Source: Alphaproteobacteria bacterium (GTDB taxonomy: Bacteria > Pseudomonadota > Alphaproteobacteria > Rhizobiales > BM303). From it: a stretch of DNA of 64,000 bases. Positions 28,259 through 35,076 of this stretch are shown in pieces; the stretch's first letter is position 1, and the number at the start of each line of letters is the position of its first letter. The position numbers and the translations under genes were made by a program. Under the pieces are notes generated by a model. The model was given only the letters and a program-made list of their open reading frames with translations. It was not told the origin of the DNA and ran no database searches. The stretch is taken from NCBI GenBank assembly GCA_024275895.1, contig JAJRYE010000046.1:33353-97352 (forward strand), in the 5' to 3' direction.

Positions 28259-28272
28259 GAGTTTTTTTCCGG

Positions 28273-28854
28273 TTACAGCAGATATTTGACGGCTATAAAG
28301 CCGCCAAAGAGTAAAACAACAAAAAGCGTCGCCGCAAGGCCGAATCGCTTTTCGATAAAATCGCGCACCTGGGGGCCAAGCCAGTAGAGCAGGGCGGTAA
28401 CGGCAAAAAACCGCAAGCCGCGCGCCGCGATGCTGGCGAAAACAAATACCGCCAGATTAAGCTCCGCCGCACCGCTGGCAATGGTGATCAGTTTATAGGG
28501 CAGGGGCGTAAGCCCGAAAGCAAAAACGATCCAGGCGCCATATTCATGATACTGGGCCGTGAACTGGGCAAACTTGTCCTCAAGGCCGTAAATGCCCAGA
28601 ATCATCTGGCCGATACCCGCCATGAGAAAAAATCCGATAGCGTATCCCAGCATGCCGCCCAGAACCGAAGCGGTCATGGCAATTGCCGCCAGAGCCCAGG
28701 CCCGGGCCCGCTGGGCCAGCACCATGGGGACAAGCATGATATCGGGCGGAATGGGGAAAAACGAGCTTTCGACAAAAGAAACCCCCGCCAGCGCCCAGCG
28801 CGCATGCCTGTGTCCGGCCAGGTCCAGCGTCCAGTGATAAAGTCTTTTCAGCAT
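28273..28854 (-). CDS. YqaA/DedA-family (SNARE-associated) membrane protein
   Basis: A 193-residue protein with several helices and the DedA/VTT-type pattern FVESSFFPIPPDIMLVPMVLA...GGMLGYAIGFF...FGLTPLPYKLITIASGAAELN. Members are thought to move undecaprenyl phosphate or phospholipid across the membrane. The YqaA branch is not experimentally settled. The ORF track extends to 28935, but the ATG at 28854 has AAGGGG seven bases upstream and gives the usual N-terminus MLKRLYHWTL. It probably forms an operon with dsbB. Confidence 0.85.
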   Translation of the reverse strand: MLKRLYHWTLDLAGHRHARWALAGVSFVESSFFPIPPDIMLVPMVLAQRARAWALAAIAMTASVLGGMLGYAIGFFLMAGIGQMILGIYGLEDKFAQFTAQYHEYGAWIVFAFGLTPLPYKLITIASGAAELNLAVFVFASIAARGLRFFAVTALLYWLGPQVRDFIEKRFGLAATLFVVLLFGGFIAVKYLL

Positions 28855-28970
28855 ATCGCCCCTTGGCGTTATTGCGGCTTTGCGTTGCAGGTGAACTGTT
28901 AGCAGCGCCGTCCCGGCTTGTCCATGCAATGACAAAACTCTTGCGCCGTTCCACCGATCACCATTCGAGG

Positions 28971-28998
28971 TTGACGGGTCCGCTCTCTTGAGTATGAT
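28971..28998 (+). promoter_or_regulatory. Sigma-70-type promoter of tRNA-Leu
   Basis: TTGACG, 16 bases, TATGAT; the start of the mature tRNA is 19 bases after the -10 box. Good match in sequence, spacing and position. Confidence 0.75.
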
Positions 28999-29016
28999 CC
29001 GCCCGCATACAGCCTT

Positions 29017-29103
29017 GCCCCTGTGGCGGAATTGGTAGACGCGCTGGATTCAAAATCCAGTTCCCGTACGGGAGTGGGAGTTCGATTCTCCCCGGGGGCA
29101 CCA
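29017..29103 (+). tRNA. tRNA-Leu (CAA)
   Basis: 87 bases including encoded CCA. The acceptor stem is GCCCCTG / CGGGGGC and the D-arm contains GGTAGACGC. The anticodon stem CTGGA / TCCAG encloses the loop TTCAAAA, giving anticodon CAA. A long variable arm (CCCGTACGGG) and the T-arm GGGAGTTCGATTCTCCC follow. The long variable arm confirms a class II tRNA. The 3' CACCA is also the first element of the tandem repeats that follow. Confidence 0.97.
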
Positions 29104-29405
29104 TTTTACATATCTCGCGGCTACTCCTCGCTACGCTCGGGCCTCCGGTGGGGCGGCTTGACCGGCCGTCGCCCGGTCGGGCTTTGGGGAGAGTATTCGA
29201 GGTTTCTCTGCCCCGCTGCACCATTATTTGTCTCGCGGCTATTCCTCGCTAGCGCTCGGGCCTCCGACGGGGCGCGCTGGCCGCGCGGCGCCCGGTCGGG
29301 CTCTGGGGAGAGTGTTCGAGGTTTCTCAGCCCTACTGCACCATTATTTGTCTCGCGGCTATTCCTCGCTACGCTCGGGCCTCCGGTGGGGCGGCTTGACC
29401 GGCCG
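29099..29405. repeat. Three tandem 119-120 bp repeats after tRNA-Leu, with tRNA-3'-like tails
   Basis: Units begin at CACCA of 29099, 29219 and 29338 (periods 120 and 119). Each starts CACCATT, then CTCGCGGCTA, CCTCGCTACGCTCGG (one extra GC in unit 2) and GGCCTCCG. Units 1 and 2 end in GGGGAGAGTRTTCGAGG, TTTCTC and a further CACCA, which resembles a tRNA T-arm plus acceptor end. Unit 3 diverges after about 67 bases. The region codes for nothing convincing; the 138-residue ORF across it reads through the tRNA. Confidence 0.8.
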
Positions 29406-29533
29406 GCGGCGCTTGCACCGCTTGGTGCGCCGGGCTTGAGGTTTAACCTCTCAAAGGTTCATGTTCTTTATTGCTCCCCGGCCGCTTTTGTGCCTTTTCT
29501 TGGCTTTTTTCAGAAACCGGCGGGATGATTTTA

Positions 29534-29549
29534 CTTGACTTAAGTCAAG
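29534..29549. promoter_or_regulatory. Perfect palindrome of FNR/FixK type
   Basis: CTTGACTTAAGTCAAG is a perfect 16-bp palindrome that contains TTGA-N6-TCAA, the consensus of the FNR/FixK/Dnr branch of the CRP family. It lies in the AT-rich leader of the cytochrome c module and overlaps the -35 box of a predicted promoter. Confidence 0.6.
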
Positions 29550-29563
29550 AGCGGTCATAAAAT
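29535..29563 (+). promoter_or_regulatory. Predicted sigma-70 promoter overlapping the palindrome
   Basis: TTGACT, 17 bases, TAAAAT. The -35 box is the left half of the FNR-type palindrome, so a protein bound there would block this promoter. Activation would instead require a different -10 about 15 bases further on. Confidence 0.5.
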
Positions 29564-29760
29564 TGTTATGGCTATGGCAGCAATATGACAAATTGTCGCG
29601 GTGGCTGGGGGCACGTTTGGCGCATGAACGCTTGGCGGGCTTCGGGGAAAAAGAGCAATCGCAATTCTTGTTGATGAAAATTACATTATCATTTCTGGTA
29701 TTGATAATTTTTATCAGTATTATTTGTTGCGCTTCATTATATTTTCTAAAAAATGCCTGA
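29563..29760 (+). CDS. Small hypothetical protein with C-terminal membrane helix
   Basis: An open frame of 65 codons begins at a TTG that overlaps the predicted -10, so the true start must be further in; the ATG at 29674 would leave 28 residues. No convincing ribosome binding site is visible. The N-terminal half is amphipathic and charged (DKLSRWLGARLAHERLAGFGEKE). The end is one strongly hydrophobic helix (ITLSFLVLIIFISIICCASLYFL). It sits between the FNR-type site and the cytochrome c gene and could be a small membrane accessory protein. I do not recognise it and it may not be translated. Confidence 0.3.
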   Translation: MLWLWQQYDKLSRWLGARLAHERLAGFGEKEQSQFLLMKITLSFLVLIIFISIICCASLYFLKNA

Positions 29761-29828
29761 TTACACTTCGACTATTTTGTTGGTTTGGTATATTATTATC
29801 TTATAATAAGTATTTAGTTATAAATTTA

Positions 29829-29857
29829 TTGACAATATAGTTTATTGGGTATTTCAT
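29829..29857 (+). promoter_or_regulatory. Possible promoter of the cytochrome c gene
   Basis: TTGACA, 17 bases, TTTCAT in an AT-rich stretch, 46 bases before the cytochrome start. The -35 is perfect and the -10 only moderate. Confidence 0.4.
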
Positions 29858-29903
29858 ACACTTCCATCTGGGGAATAATAACAAACAAGAGGATGGCAAC
29901 AAA

Positions 29904-30749
29904 ATGGGGGAAATACAGAAAATGGAGACAATACGGAACTCTTTGAAAAATATGGTAATGGCCGGGTTGCTCGCTACAGCAGCCGGGTTCGGGTTCAGCG
30001 CATCTGCTCTTGCCGAAGGCGATGACAAGGATGCTCATGAAGCCGCCGTGATGGAACTGGTTGTGAAAAAGGGGATTCCCATCCCCCCGGACTATATTGA
30101 AAGCCTGTTCAAAATTCCCAACGCTTTTGGCGAAGGGGCCGCATGCGTGATCTGTCACAGCTCCAATGATCCCAAAAAAGCCTATCGCGGTCTTGACCTG
30201 TCAAGCTGTCAGGGGCTTTTGAAAGGCTCGATGGAAGCTCCGGTGCGCAAGGTGGTTATTCCCGGAAAACCCAAAGCGGGCTTCCTGCGCCGGTTCCTGC
30301 GCAATAACCGCATGCCGCTGGGTGTGGCTTTCGACTATCCGACCGATACGGAGAATATTCTGGCCGTTAAGAAATGGATTGATGACGGGGCCAGGGACAG
30401 CAATCACTTCGAGCAAAAAATCCTTCCCCTTTTCGCCCAGAGGAATGCGTTCGGGACCGAACATACCTGCGTTGAATGCCATATGTCCAATCAGGAGCCG
30501 CCCAGCTTCCACGAGCTGAACATGTCAAGCTACAAGGGCATCATGCTCGGGGCCGATGCTGTCGCCAAGGCCGCCGAAGGCAAGCCGCCGGTCAAGATCG
30601 TGATCCCCGGAGATTCGGCAAACAGCAAGCTGTATCAGCGCCTTGTCGAAAACCGCATGCCCGCCGGCGTTGATCCGGGTGAAAACCGCAATCACCCGAA
30701 TCTGCAGATATTGCTGTCATGGATCAAACAGGGCGCTAAATGCAAATAA
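29904..30749 (+). CDS. Periplasmic diheme cytochrome c
   Basis: This 281-residue protein has a Sec signal peptide (MVMAGLLATAAGFGFSASALA) and two c-type haem sites, CVICH at 81-85 and CVECH at 189-193. Each domain repeats the same plan: CxxCH, then GLDLSS or ELNMSSY, KIVIPG, and a likely axial Met in NRMPLG (M137) or NRMPAG (M252). It therefore arose by duplication of a roughly 110-residue monohaem unit. It should carry electrons in the periplasm. The start could be ATG 29904 (AGAGGA upstream) or ATG 29922 (GGGGGA upstream). The last ten bases overlap the quinoprotein-like gene, implying coupled translation. Confidence 0.85.
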   Translation: MGEIQKMETIRNSLKNMVMAGLLATAAGFGFSASALAEGDDKDAHEAAVMELVVKKGIPIPPDYIESLFKIPNAFGEGAACVICHSSNDPKKAYRGLDLSSCQGLLKGSMEAPVRKVVIPGKPKAGFLRRFLRNNRMPLGVAFDYPTDTENILAVKKWIDDGARDSNHFEQKILPLFAQRNAFGTEHTCVECHMSNQEPPSFHELNMSSYKGIMLGADAVAKAAEGKPPVKIVIPGDSANSKLYQRLVENRMPAGVDPGENRNHPNLQILLSWIKQGAKCK

Positions 30750-31870
30750 ACCGCAAGGGCCGGTCATCGCCGTCCGGCCCGGCGATTTCGCGCCGCCGTT
30801 TTCTGGCCTGGATTTCAGGCCTGGCGGCGGCCTCCGCCTGTTCGTCCCCGGGCATGGGCAAGACCGCGGGCGCAAGGCTCATTGGCCGCTGGCAAACGGG
30901 CAACCGCAATCTGGTTCCGTTCACCTGTAAAAACGGCCTTGTATATGTTGCCGGAGACAACAGCGTTGAGGTCTGGAAACCGGGGCAGGATCAACCGCTC
31001 TGGCAGCGCAAACTTGCCCGCCCCTCCGCCTTCCGGCCGCGGCTGGGCAACACAATCCTGCTGGTATCGGGCCGCACGCACATGTCGGCCTGGCAGCGCG
31101 GCACCGGCGCGCATCTGTGGTCGCGGGAGCCTGCCGGGGACAGGCAGTTTGCCGTCCCGCTGATCCATGACGGCCGCATTTATTTTGGACAGGGGCCTAA
31201 AATTATCAGCCTTGACGCCGCCACGGGAAAACGTCTCTGGGATTTTGCCACGACACCAGAGACCAGCAGCGCTTATGCGCCCACTGCCTGCAGGGATATG
31301 ATTTTGTTCGGGCCCGGCGACGGCATTCTTTACGCCTTTGAGGCAGTGAGCGGCAGGCTTTTATGGCAGCTGGACCGGGAGAAGGACTGGCAATATCTGC
31401 GCCAGCTCCATATGAGCGGCGATATCCTGATCGCCGGCGGCTATAAAGAGCATCTTTACGGGCTGGGCGTCAAGGATGGCCGCCAGCTCTGGCGTTTTTA
31501 TGCCGGCAATTTCATAAACTCCCATCTTGTCTCTGACGGCATGGTGTTTTTCTGGTCGCCCACGGGGTGGATATATGCTCTGGATGCGGCCAGCGGCAAA
31601 CGCCTGTGGCGGCACCGGACCACAGATTATAAAAAGGCATCGCGTAAAAAAAACTGGGCGCCGGTCATGGCGGAACTGGTGGCTGATCACAAATATCTCT
31701 ATGTGCTGGCCATGGACCGTGTCCTGCACGTGCTTGACAAGAATACCGGCCTCAAGGCACGGACCTGCCGCCTTGGCGTTGCCGTGCGGCCGTTTGTCTG
31801 CCTGACCGCGGAGCCGGGCAAAGTTCTCCTTGGCTCCATGCACAGGGCGAGATTTTACATTTTGATCTGA
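30740..31870 (+). CDS. Tat-exported PQQ-like beta-propeller protein
   Basis: A protein of 376 residues. The N-terminus has a twin-arginine motif SRRRFLAWISGLAAASAC whose Cys could be lipidated, so it is either a Tat lipoprotein or a cleaved Tat substrate. The rest is a beta-propeller of PQQ/BamB-type blades with repeats such as LDAATGKRLWDF, FEAVSGRLLWQL, GVKDGRQLWRFYAG and LDAASGKRLWRH. I do not see the catalytic Asp, disulphide and calcium residues of true PQQ dehydrogenases, and the chain is shorter than theirs, so an enzyme role is unproven. Its ATG lies inside the end of the diheme cytochrome gene, suggesting the two products work together. Confidence 0.75.
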   Translation: MQINRKGRSSPSGPAISRRRFLAWISGLAAASACSSPGMGKTAGARLIGRWQTGNRNLVPFTCKNGLVYVAGDNSVEVWKPGQDQPLWQRKLARPSAFRPRLGNTILLVSGRTHMSAWQRGTGAHLWSREPAGDRQFAVPLIHDGRIYFGQGPKIISLDAATGKRLWDFATTPETSSAYAPTACRDMILFGPGDGILYAFEAVSGRLLWQLDREKDWQYLRQLHMSGDILIAGGYKEHLYGLGVKDGRQLWRFYAGNFINSHLVSDGMVFFWSPTGWIYALDAASGKRLWRHRTTDYKKASRKKNWAPVMAELVADHKYLYVLAMDRVLHVLDKNTGLKARTCRLGVAVRPFVCLTAEPGKVLLGSMHRARFYILI

Positions 31871-31930
31871 ATTCAGACGCCTGACGGGGGCAGATACCGG
31901 GAGATAACTTTTTCACGTCCCGGCGCGGTT

Positions 31931-32650
31931 TTAATTCACCACTTCACCCGGATAGACGCCCCACAAGGTATTTTGCGCCACCCAGCCTTTATAGTCTCCG
32001 ACGACAACCGAACACCAGCTTCCGCTGCACTGGCGCACTTTCGCCATCACGCCGGGCTCCAGGAAAGCGATGATTTTGGAAAGATGCGAGGGTTTTTCTG
32101 CCAGCTCGATCCGCCCCTGTTTTTCCCACGGCGCCACCGTAACCATGCGGGTACCCGAAAGCAGGGAGTGAAACACCCAGCCCTCTTCACCGTCGGCATC
32201 GCGAATCCGCCGCCAGTTTTCAAATTCGGCAATGACCTCCACCGGCAGGCCCTTGCGGTTGAAAACCCACTGCACGGCATGATTGGTTCCGGGCCCGCGC
32301 CTGATATTAATGCGGCTTTTCTTGAGGCTGACAAAGCGCGGCAGCGGCAATCCGCTGATTGAGGTCCCGCGCGGCGCCGGCGCCAGCGAGGCCCGCGCGC
32401 TCGGAGTGCCCTCGACGCTCAGCAATCCCCGGTCATAGACAATGCCGCCCAGCCCGGCCAGAATTGCGGCGCCAAGCAGGATAAGACCGTAAAAACGGAA
32501 GGATCTTCTATATGAACGTGGTGTATTCCCCATCCCGATACTGTTTCCCGAAACCAATGCCCCCTTCCCAATTTTCAATTTTGAGATGATTTTGTCAATA
32601 CGCACGGGAATGCCCTTTGTGTTTTTAAAAGCTTCTGCTAGAGATTTCAT
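31931..32650 (-). CDS. SH3-domain protein with one membrane anchor
   Basis: About 239 residues from the ATG at 32650. An internal hydrophobic helix (YGLILLGAAILAGLGGIVY) follows a basic segment RSYRRSFRF. After that come two bacterial SH3-like units, SRINIRRGPGTNHAVQWVF...GEEGWVFHSLLSG and LEPGVMAKVRQCSGSWCSVVVGDYKGWVAQNTLWGVYPGE. This matches the COG3807 family of alphaproteobacterial proteins, which have no firm function but probably bind cell wall or act in the envelope. A later ATG at 32533 would place the anchor at the N-terminus and is equally possible. It is divergent from the 2-hydroxyacid dehydrogenase gene, with about 80 bases between them. Confidence 0.75.
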   Translation of the reverse strand: MKSLAEAFKNTKGIPVRIDKIISKLKIGKGALVSGNSIGMGNTPRSYRRSFRFYGLILLGAAILAGLGGIVYDRGLLSVEGTPSARASLAPAPRGTSISGLPLPRFVSLKKSRINIRRGPGTNHAVQWVFNRKGLPVEVIAEFENWRRIRDADGEEGWVFHSLLSGTRMVTVAPWEKQGRIELAEKPSHLSKIIAFLEPGVMAKVRQCSGSWCSVVVGDYKGWVAQNTLWGVYPGEVVN

Positions 32651-32727
32651 GGCAAGGGTTCGGCCTCGGGAAAATTCTAGCGCAAACACAGTTAACGAGC
32701 CTTAAATAAAATTGCAGGATAGCATCC

Positions 32728-33720
32728 ATGACCACGTCCAAACCTCTCGTCATCATCACACGCAAACTCCCTGACATTATCGAGACAAGGATGCGGGAGC
32801 TTTTTGACGCCCGGTTGAATCTGGAGGATATCCCCATGGACCGCGCGGCGCTGATCGAGGCGGTCGCCAGGGCCGATGTCATTGTCCCTACCATCACCGA
32901 CCGCCTTGACGCCGGGATTCTCGAGGCGGCCGGACCAAATTTGAAAATGATCGCCAATTTCGGCACCGGCGTTGACAATATCGACATGCAGGCGGCCGAA
33001 GCGCGTGGCATAACGGTGAGCAACACCCAGGGCGCGCTGACCGAGGATACCGCCGATATGACCATGGCTCTCATTCTGGCCACCGCGCGGCGACTGGTCG
33101 AGGGGGTGCAGGTGATCAAGACCGGAACGCCCGAATGGAAAGGCTGGTCGCCCACCTGGATGCTGGGATCGCGCATCTGGGGCAAGCGCATCGGCATTAT
33201 CGGCATGGGCTCCATCGGCGCGGCACTGGCGCGGCGCGCCAAGGCCTTTGGCCTGCAAATCCATTATCACAATCGTAACCGGGTTACCGATGAGCTTGAG
33301 GAAGAGCTTGAGGCCACCTATTGGGAAAGCCTTGACCAGATGCTGGCCCGGATGGATATCATCTCCGTCAACTGCCCCCATACCCCGGCGACCTATCACC
33401 TGCTCTCGGCCCGCCGGTTGCGCCTCATGCGGCCCGACGCCTATATCGTCAACACCGCCCGCGGCGAGGTTATTGACGAAAACGCCCTGGCGCAGATGAT
33501 CGAGGCCGGCGAGCTGGCCGGCGCCGGGCTTGATGTTTTCGAACATGCCCCCGCCGTCAATCCCAAGCTCAAGGCAAGCGATAAAGTGGTGCTCCTGCCC
33601 CATATGGGCTCAGCCACCCTTGAAGGGCGGGTTGAAATGGGCGAGATGGTGATTATCAATATCAAGACCTTTATCGATGGTCATGTGCCGCCGCACCGGG
33701 TATTGCTGGAAATGCTTTAA
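32728..33720 (+). CDS. D-2-hydroxyacid dehydrogenase (glyoxylate/hydroxypyruvate reductase-like)
   Basis: This 330-residue NAD(P)-dependent oxidoreductase has the Rossmann motif GIIGMGSIGAALARRAKAFG. Its catalytic Arg lies in NTARGEVIDE, followed by the Glu in LDVFEHAPAVN and the His in LLPHMGSAT. The first domain has NFGTGVDNIDMQAAEARGI. The pattern fits glyoxylate, hydroxypyruvate or glycerate reductases; the exact substrate cannot be told. An AGGA lies before the ATG. It is followed by the LolA-like gene on the same strand. Confidence 0.88.
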   Translation: MTTSKPLVIITRKLPDIIETRMRELFDARLNLEDIPMDRAALIEAVARADVIVPTITDRLDAGILEAAGPNLKMIANFGTGVDNIDMQAAEARGITVSNTQGALTEDTADMTMALILATARRLVEGVQVIKTGTPEWKGWSPTWMLGSRIWGKRIGIIGMGSIGAALARRAKAFGLQIHYHNRNRVTDELEEELEATYWESLDQMLARMDIISVNCPHTPATYHLLSARRLRLMRPDAYIVNTARGEVIDENALAQMIEAGELAGAGLDVFEHAPAVNPKLKASDKVVLLPHMGSATLEGRVEMGEMVIINIKTFIDGHVPPHRVLLEML

Positions 33721-33810
33721 ATCCCCGGCAACAGGCACAAGTTGACAGAATCAGGTCATTTGCGCAGCATGGCCCTTATTCTCGCCGGATTTGGTACGCA
33801 AGAAAGATCG

Positions 33811-34503
33811 ATGAACCCATCTTCTCATACATTATTGTCGAAAACGGTTTTTTTCCTCCTTGCCCTGGGCACGTTGCTGGTGTTCACGCCAGGCGCGGCG
33901 CAAGCCGCCAAGCGCGACAAGCCCGGGGCGCTGGTCCTGACCAGGGAAGAACGCGCCGAGGTCAAACGCATCAACGCCTATCTCAACAAGATCATTCATC
34001 TTGAGGGCGATTTTGTCCAGATCGGTCCTGACGGGCAGGTCTCCGAGGGGCGGTTTTACCTGCGCCGCCCCGGGCGCATGCGCTTCAGCTATAATCCGCC
34101 CAATCCCATACTGGTCGTGGCGGACGGGTTCTGGATCGGCATTACCAATTCCAGGCTCAAAACCACCGACCGCATTCCGATCCGGGCAACGCCGATCTGG
34201 GCGCTGGTCGAAAAACGCGTCGATCTGATGAAATCATCCCGCATTGTGGAAATTGATATCGAACCGGAGCTGCGCACCCTGACCATCGAGGACGCCAAGG
34301 GCAAGGCAAACGGCCAGTTGACCCTGATCTTTCAGGGCGAGCCGATGGAGCTCAAACAGTGGATCGTCAAGGACCCGCAAGGGCTGATCACAACCGTATC
34401 CCTGTCCAATCTGGTCAAGAACAAACCGGCCCGCATCACCCTTTTCACCATCAAGGACATTAATCCGCCCCAACGCGTCAGCCCGTTGGGGGATGACCGT
34501 TAG
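33811..34503 (+). CDS. lolA: LolA-family outer membrane lipoprotein carrier
   Basis: A 230-residue protein with a Sec signal peptide (LLSKTVFFLLALGTLLVFTPGAAQA). The rest follows the LolA fold pattern: INAYLNKIIHLEGDFVQIGPDGQVSEGRFYLRRPGRMRFSYNPPNPILVVADG, then WALVEKRVDLMKSSRI and LKQWIVKDPQGLITTVSLSNLVKN. It should shuttle lipoproteins from the LolCDE complex to the outer membrane. The ORF track start (33742) would hide the signal peptide, so the ATG at 33811 is used. Some alphaproteobacterial LolA-like proteins have other cargo, so the symbol is by family. Confidence 0.82.
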   Translation: MNPSSHTLLSKTVFFLLALGTLLVFTPGAAQAAKRDKPGALVLTREERAEVKRINAYLNKIIHLEGDFVQIGPDGQVSEGRFYLRRPGRMRFSYNPPNPILVVADGFWIGITNSRLKTTDRIPIRATPIWALVEKRVDLMKSSRIVEIDIEPELRTLTIEDAKGKANGQLTLIFQGEPMELKQWIVKDPQGLITTVSLSNLVKNKPARITLFTIKDINPPQRVSPLGDDR

Positions 34504-34555
34504 GGCACTTCTTAGAAAATTGGGAACCGGTTTTCCGCTAAAAAGTGCGGCAACA
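34504..34555. repeat. Rhizobiales-like intergenic palindrome
   Basis: An imperfect inverted repeat is centred on GGGAACCGGTTTTCC, with CACTTCTTAG on the left and CTAAAAAGTG on the right. It strongly resembles the abundant intergenic palindrome of Rhizobiales (AAGTGGGAACCGGTTTTC core). It directly follows the lolA stop and may also terminate transcription. Confidence 0.55.
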
Positions 34556-34569
34556 ACCAATAATTAGTG

Positions 34570-34702
34570 CCTGGTTTTGATTCAGCCACATCGTGCATGA
34601 CATTAGCCATTATTGCGCTTGCCAGCCCTTATTCCATCATTCCTGCGCAGGCGGGAATCTTAGGAGATATGCTGCTTTGTTGCAGTCAAAACCGGAAAGG
34701 CT
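34570..34702. repeat. Palindrome split by a 100-bp insert containing a REP core
   Basis: The left arm CTGGTTTTGATTCA (34571-34584) and right arm GTCAAAACCGGAAAGGCT (34685-34702) match the continuous hairpin at 1271-1309. The arms are separated by about 100 bases that include ATTCCTGCGCAGGCGGGAAT, a REP-like core related to the one at 60479. Confidence 0.5.
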
Positions 34703-34729
34703 ATGGAGCGTGCCCTGTTTTATCTGATT

Positions 34730-34757
34730 CGGCACCGGCCCGGTGCCGGTTAAACAT
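34730..34757. repeat. Palindromic intergenic repeat, family A copy 2
   Basis: CGGCACCGGCCCGGTGCC followed by GGTTAAACATG, between the convergent lolA and ptsH genes. Shares the TTAAACATG tail with copy 3. Confidence 0.6.
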
Positions 34758-34773
34758 GACATGCTCCAGGCGT

Positions 34774-35076
34774 TCATTCTTCCCCGAAGCGCTCATCCAC
34801 CAGATTGCTCAGGGCGTCCAGAGCCTCGGCCGCATCAGGTCCGGTGGCGGTCACGCCGATCCGGCTTCCAGGTCCCGCCGCCAGCATCAGCAGGCCCATT
34901 ATCGATGTGGCGCTAACCTGCTCTCCCTTGCGTGAGACGGTAATATCCGCATCGAAACTTTCGGCGCATTTGACAAATTTCGCCGAGGCACGCGCATGCA
35001 GCCCGCGGATATTACTGATGGTCAAAACCCGGCTTTGCGACCGGGCCGAACGTACGGAGCCCGGGGTTTCAGTCAT
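34774..35076 (-). CDS. ptsH: Phosphocarrier protein HPr
   Basis: This protein of 100 residues has the phospho-His in GLHARASAKF (His27) and the regulatory serine in SATSIMGLLML (Ser58), which is the site HPr kinase modifies. It passes phosphate from enzyme I to the EIIA proteins. Since no sugar EIIBC is encoded nearby, the system here is probably regulatory. The ORF extends to 35151, but the ATG at 35076 gives a normal HPr N-terminus and overlaps the EIIA stop by eight bases. It is last in the chvI-chvG-hprK-EIIA-ptsH operon. Confidence 0.92.
   Translation of the reverse strand: MTETPGSVRSARSQSRVLTISNIRGLHARASAKFVKCAESFDADITVSRKGEQVSATSIMGLLMLAAGPGSRIGVTATGPDAAEALDALSNLVDERFGEE

Noticed and set aside
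29099-29405. CRISPR-like array
   Set aside because: The repeats are about 119 bases with no unique spacers of regular length, and no cas genes are present.
29023-29439. 138-residue plus-strand ORF
   Set aside because: It reads through tRNA-Leu and the tandem repeats; its sequence is a translation of repeated non-coding DNA.
34567-34935. 122-residue plus-strand ORF containing SIIPAQAGI
   Set aside because: The peptide comes from translating the REP-like element and then the antisense strand of ptsH; no ribosome binding site.
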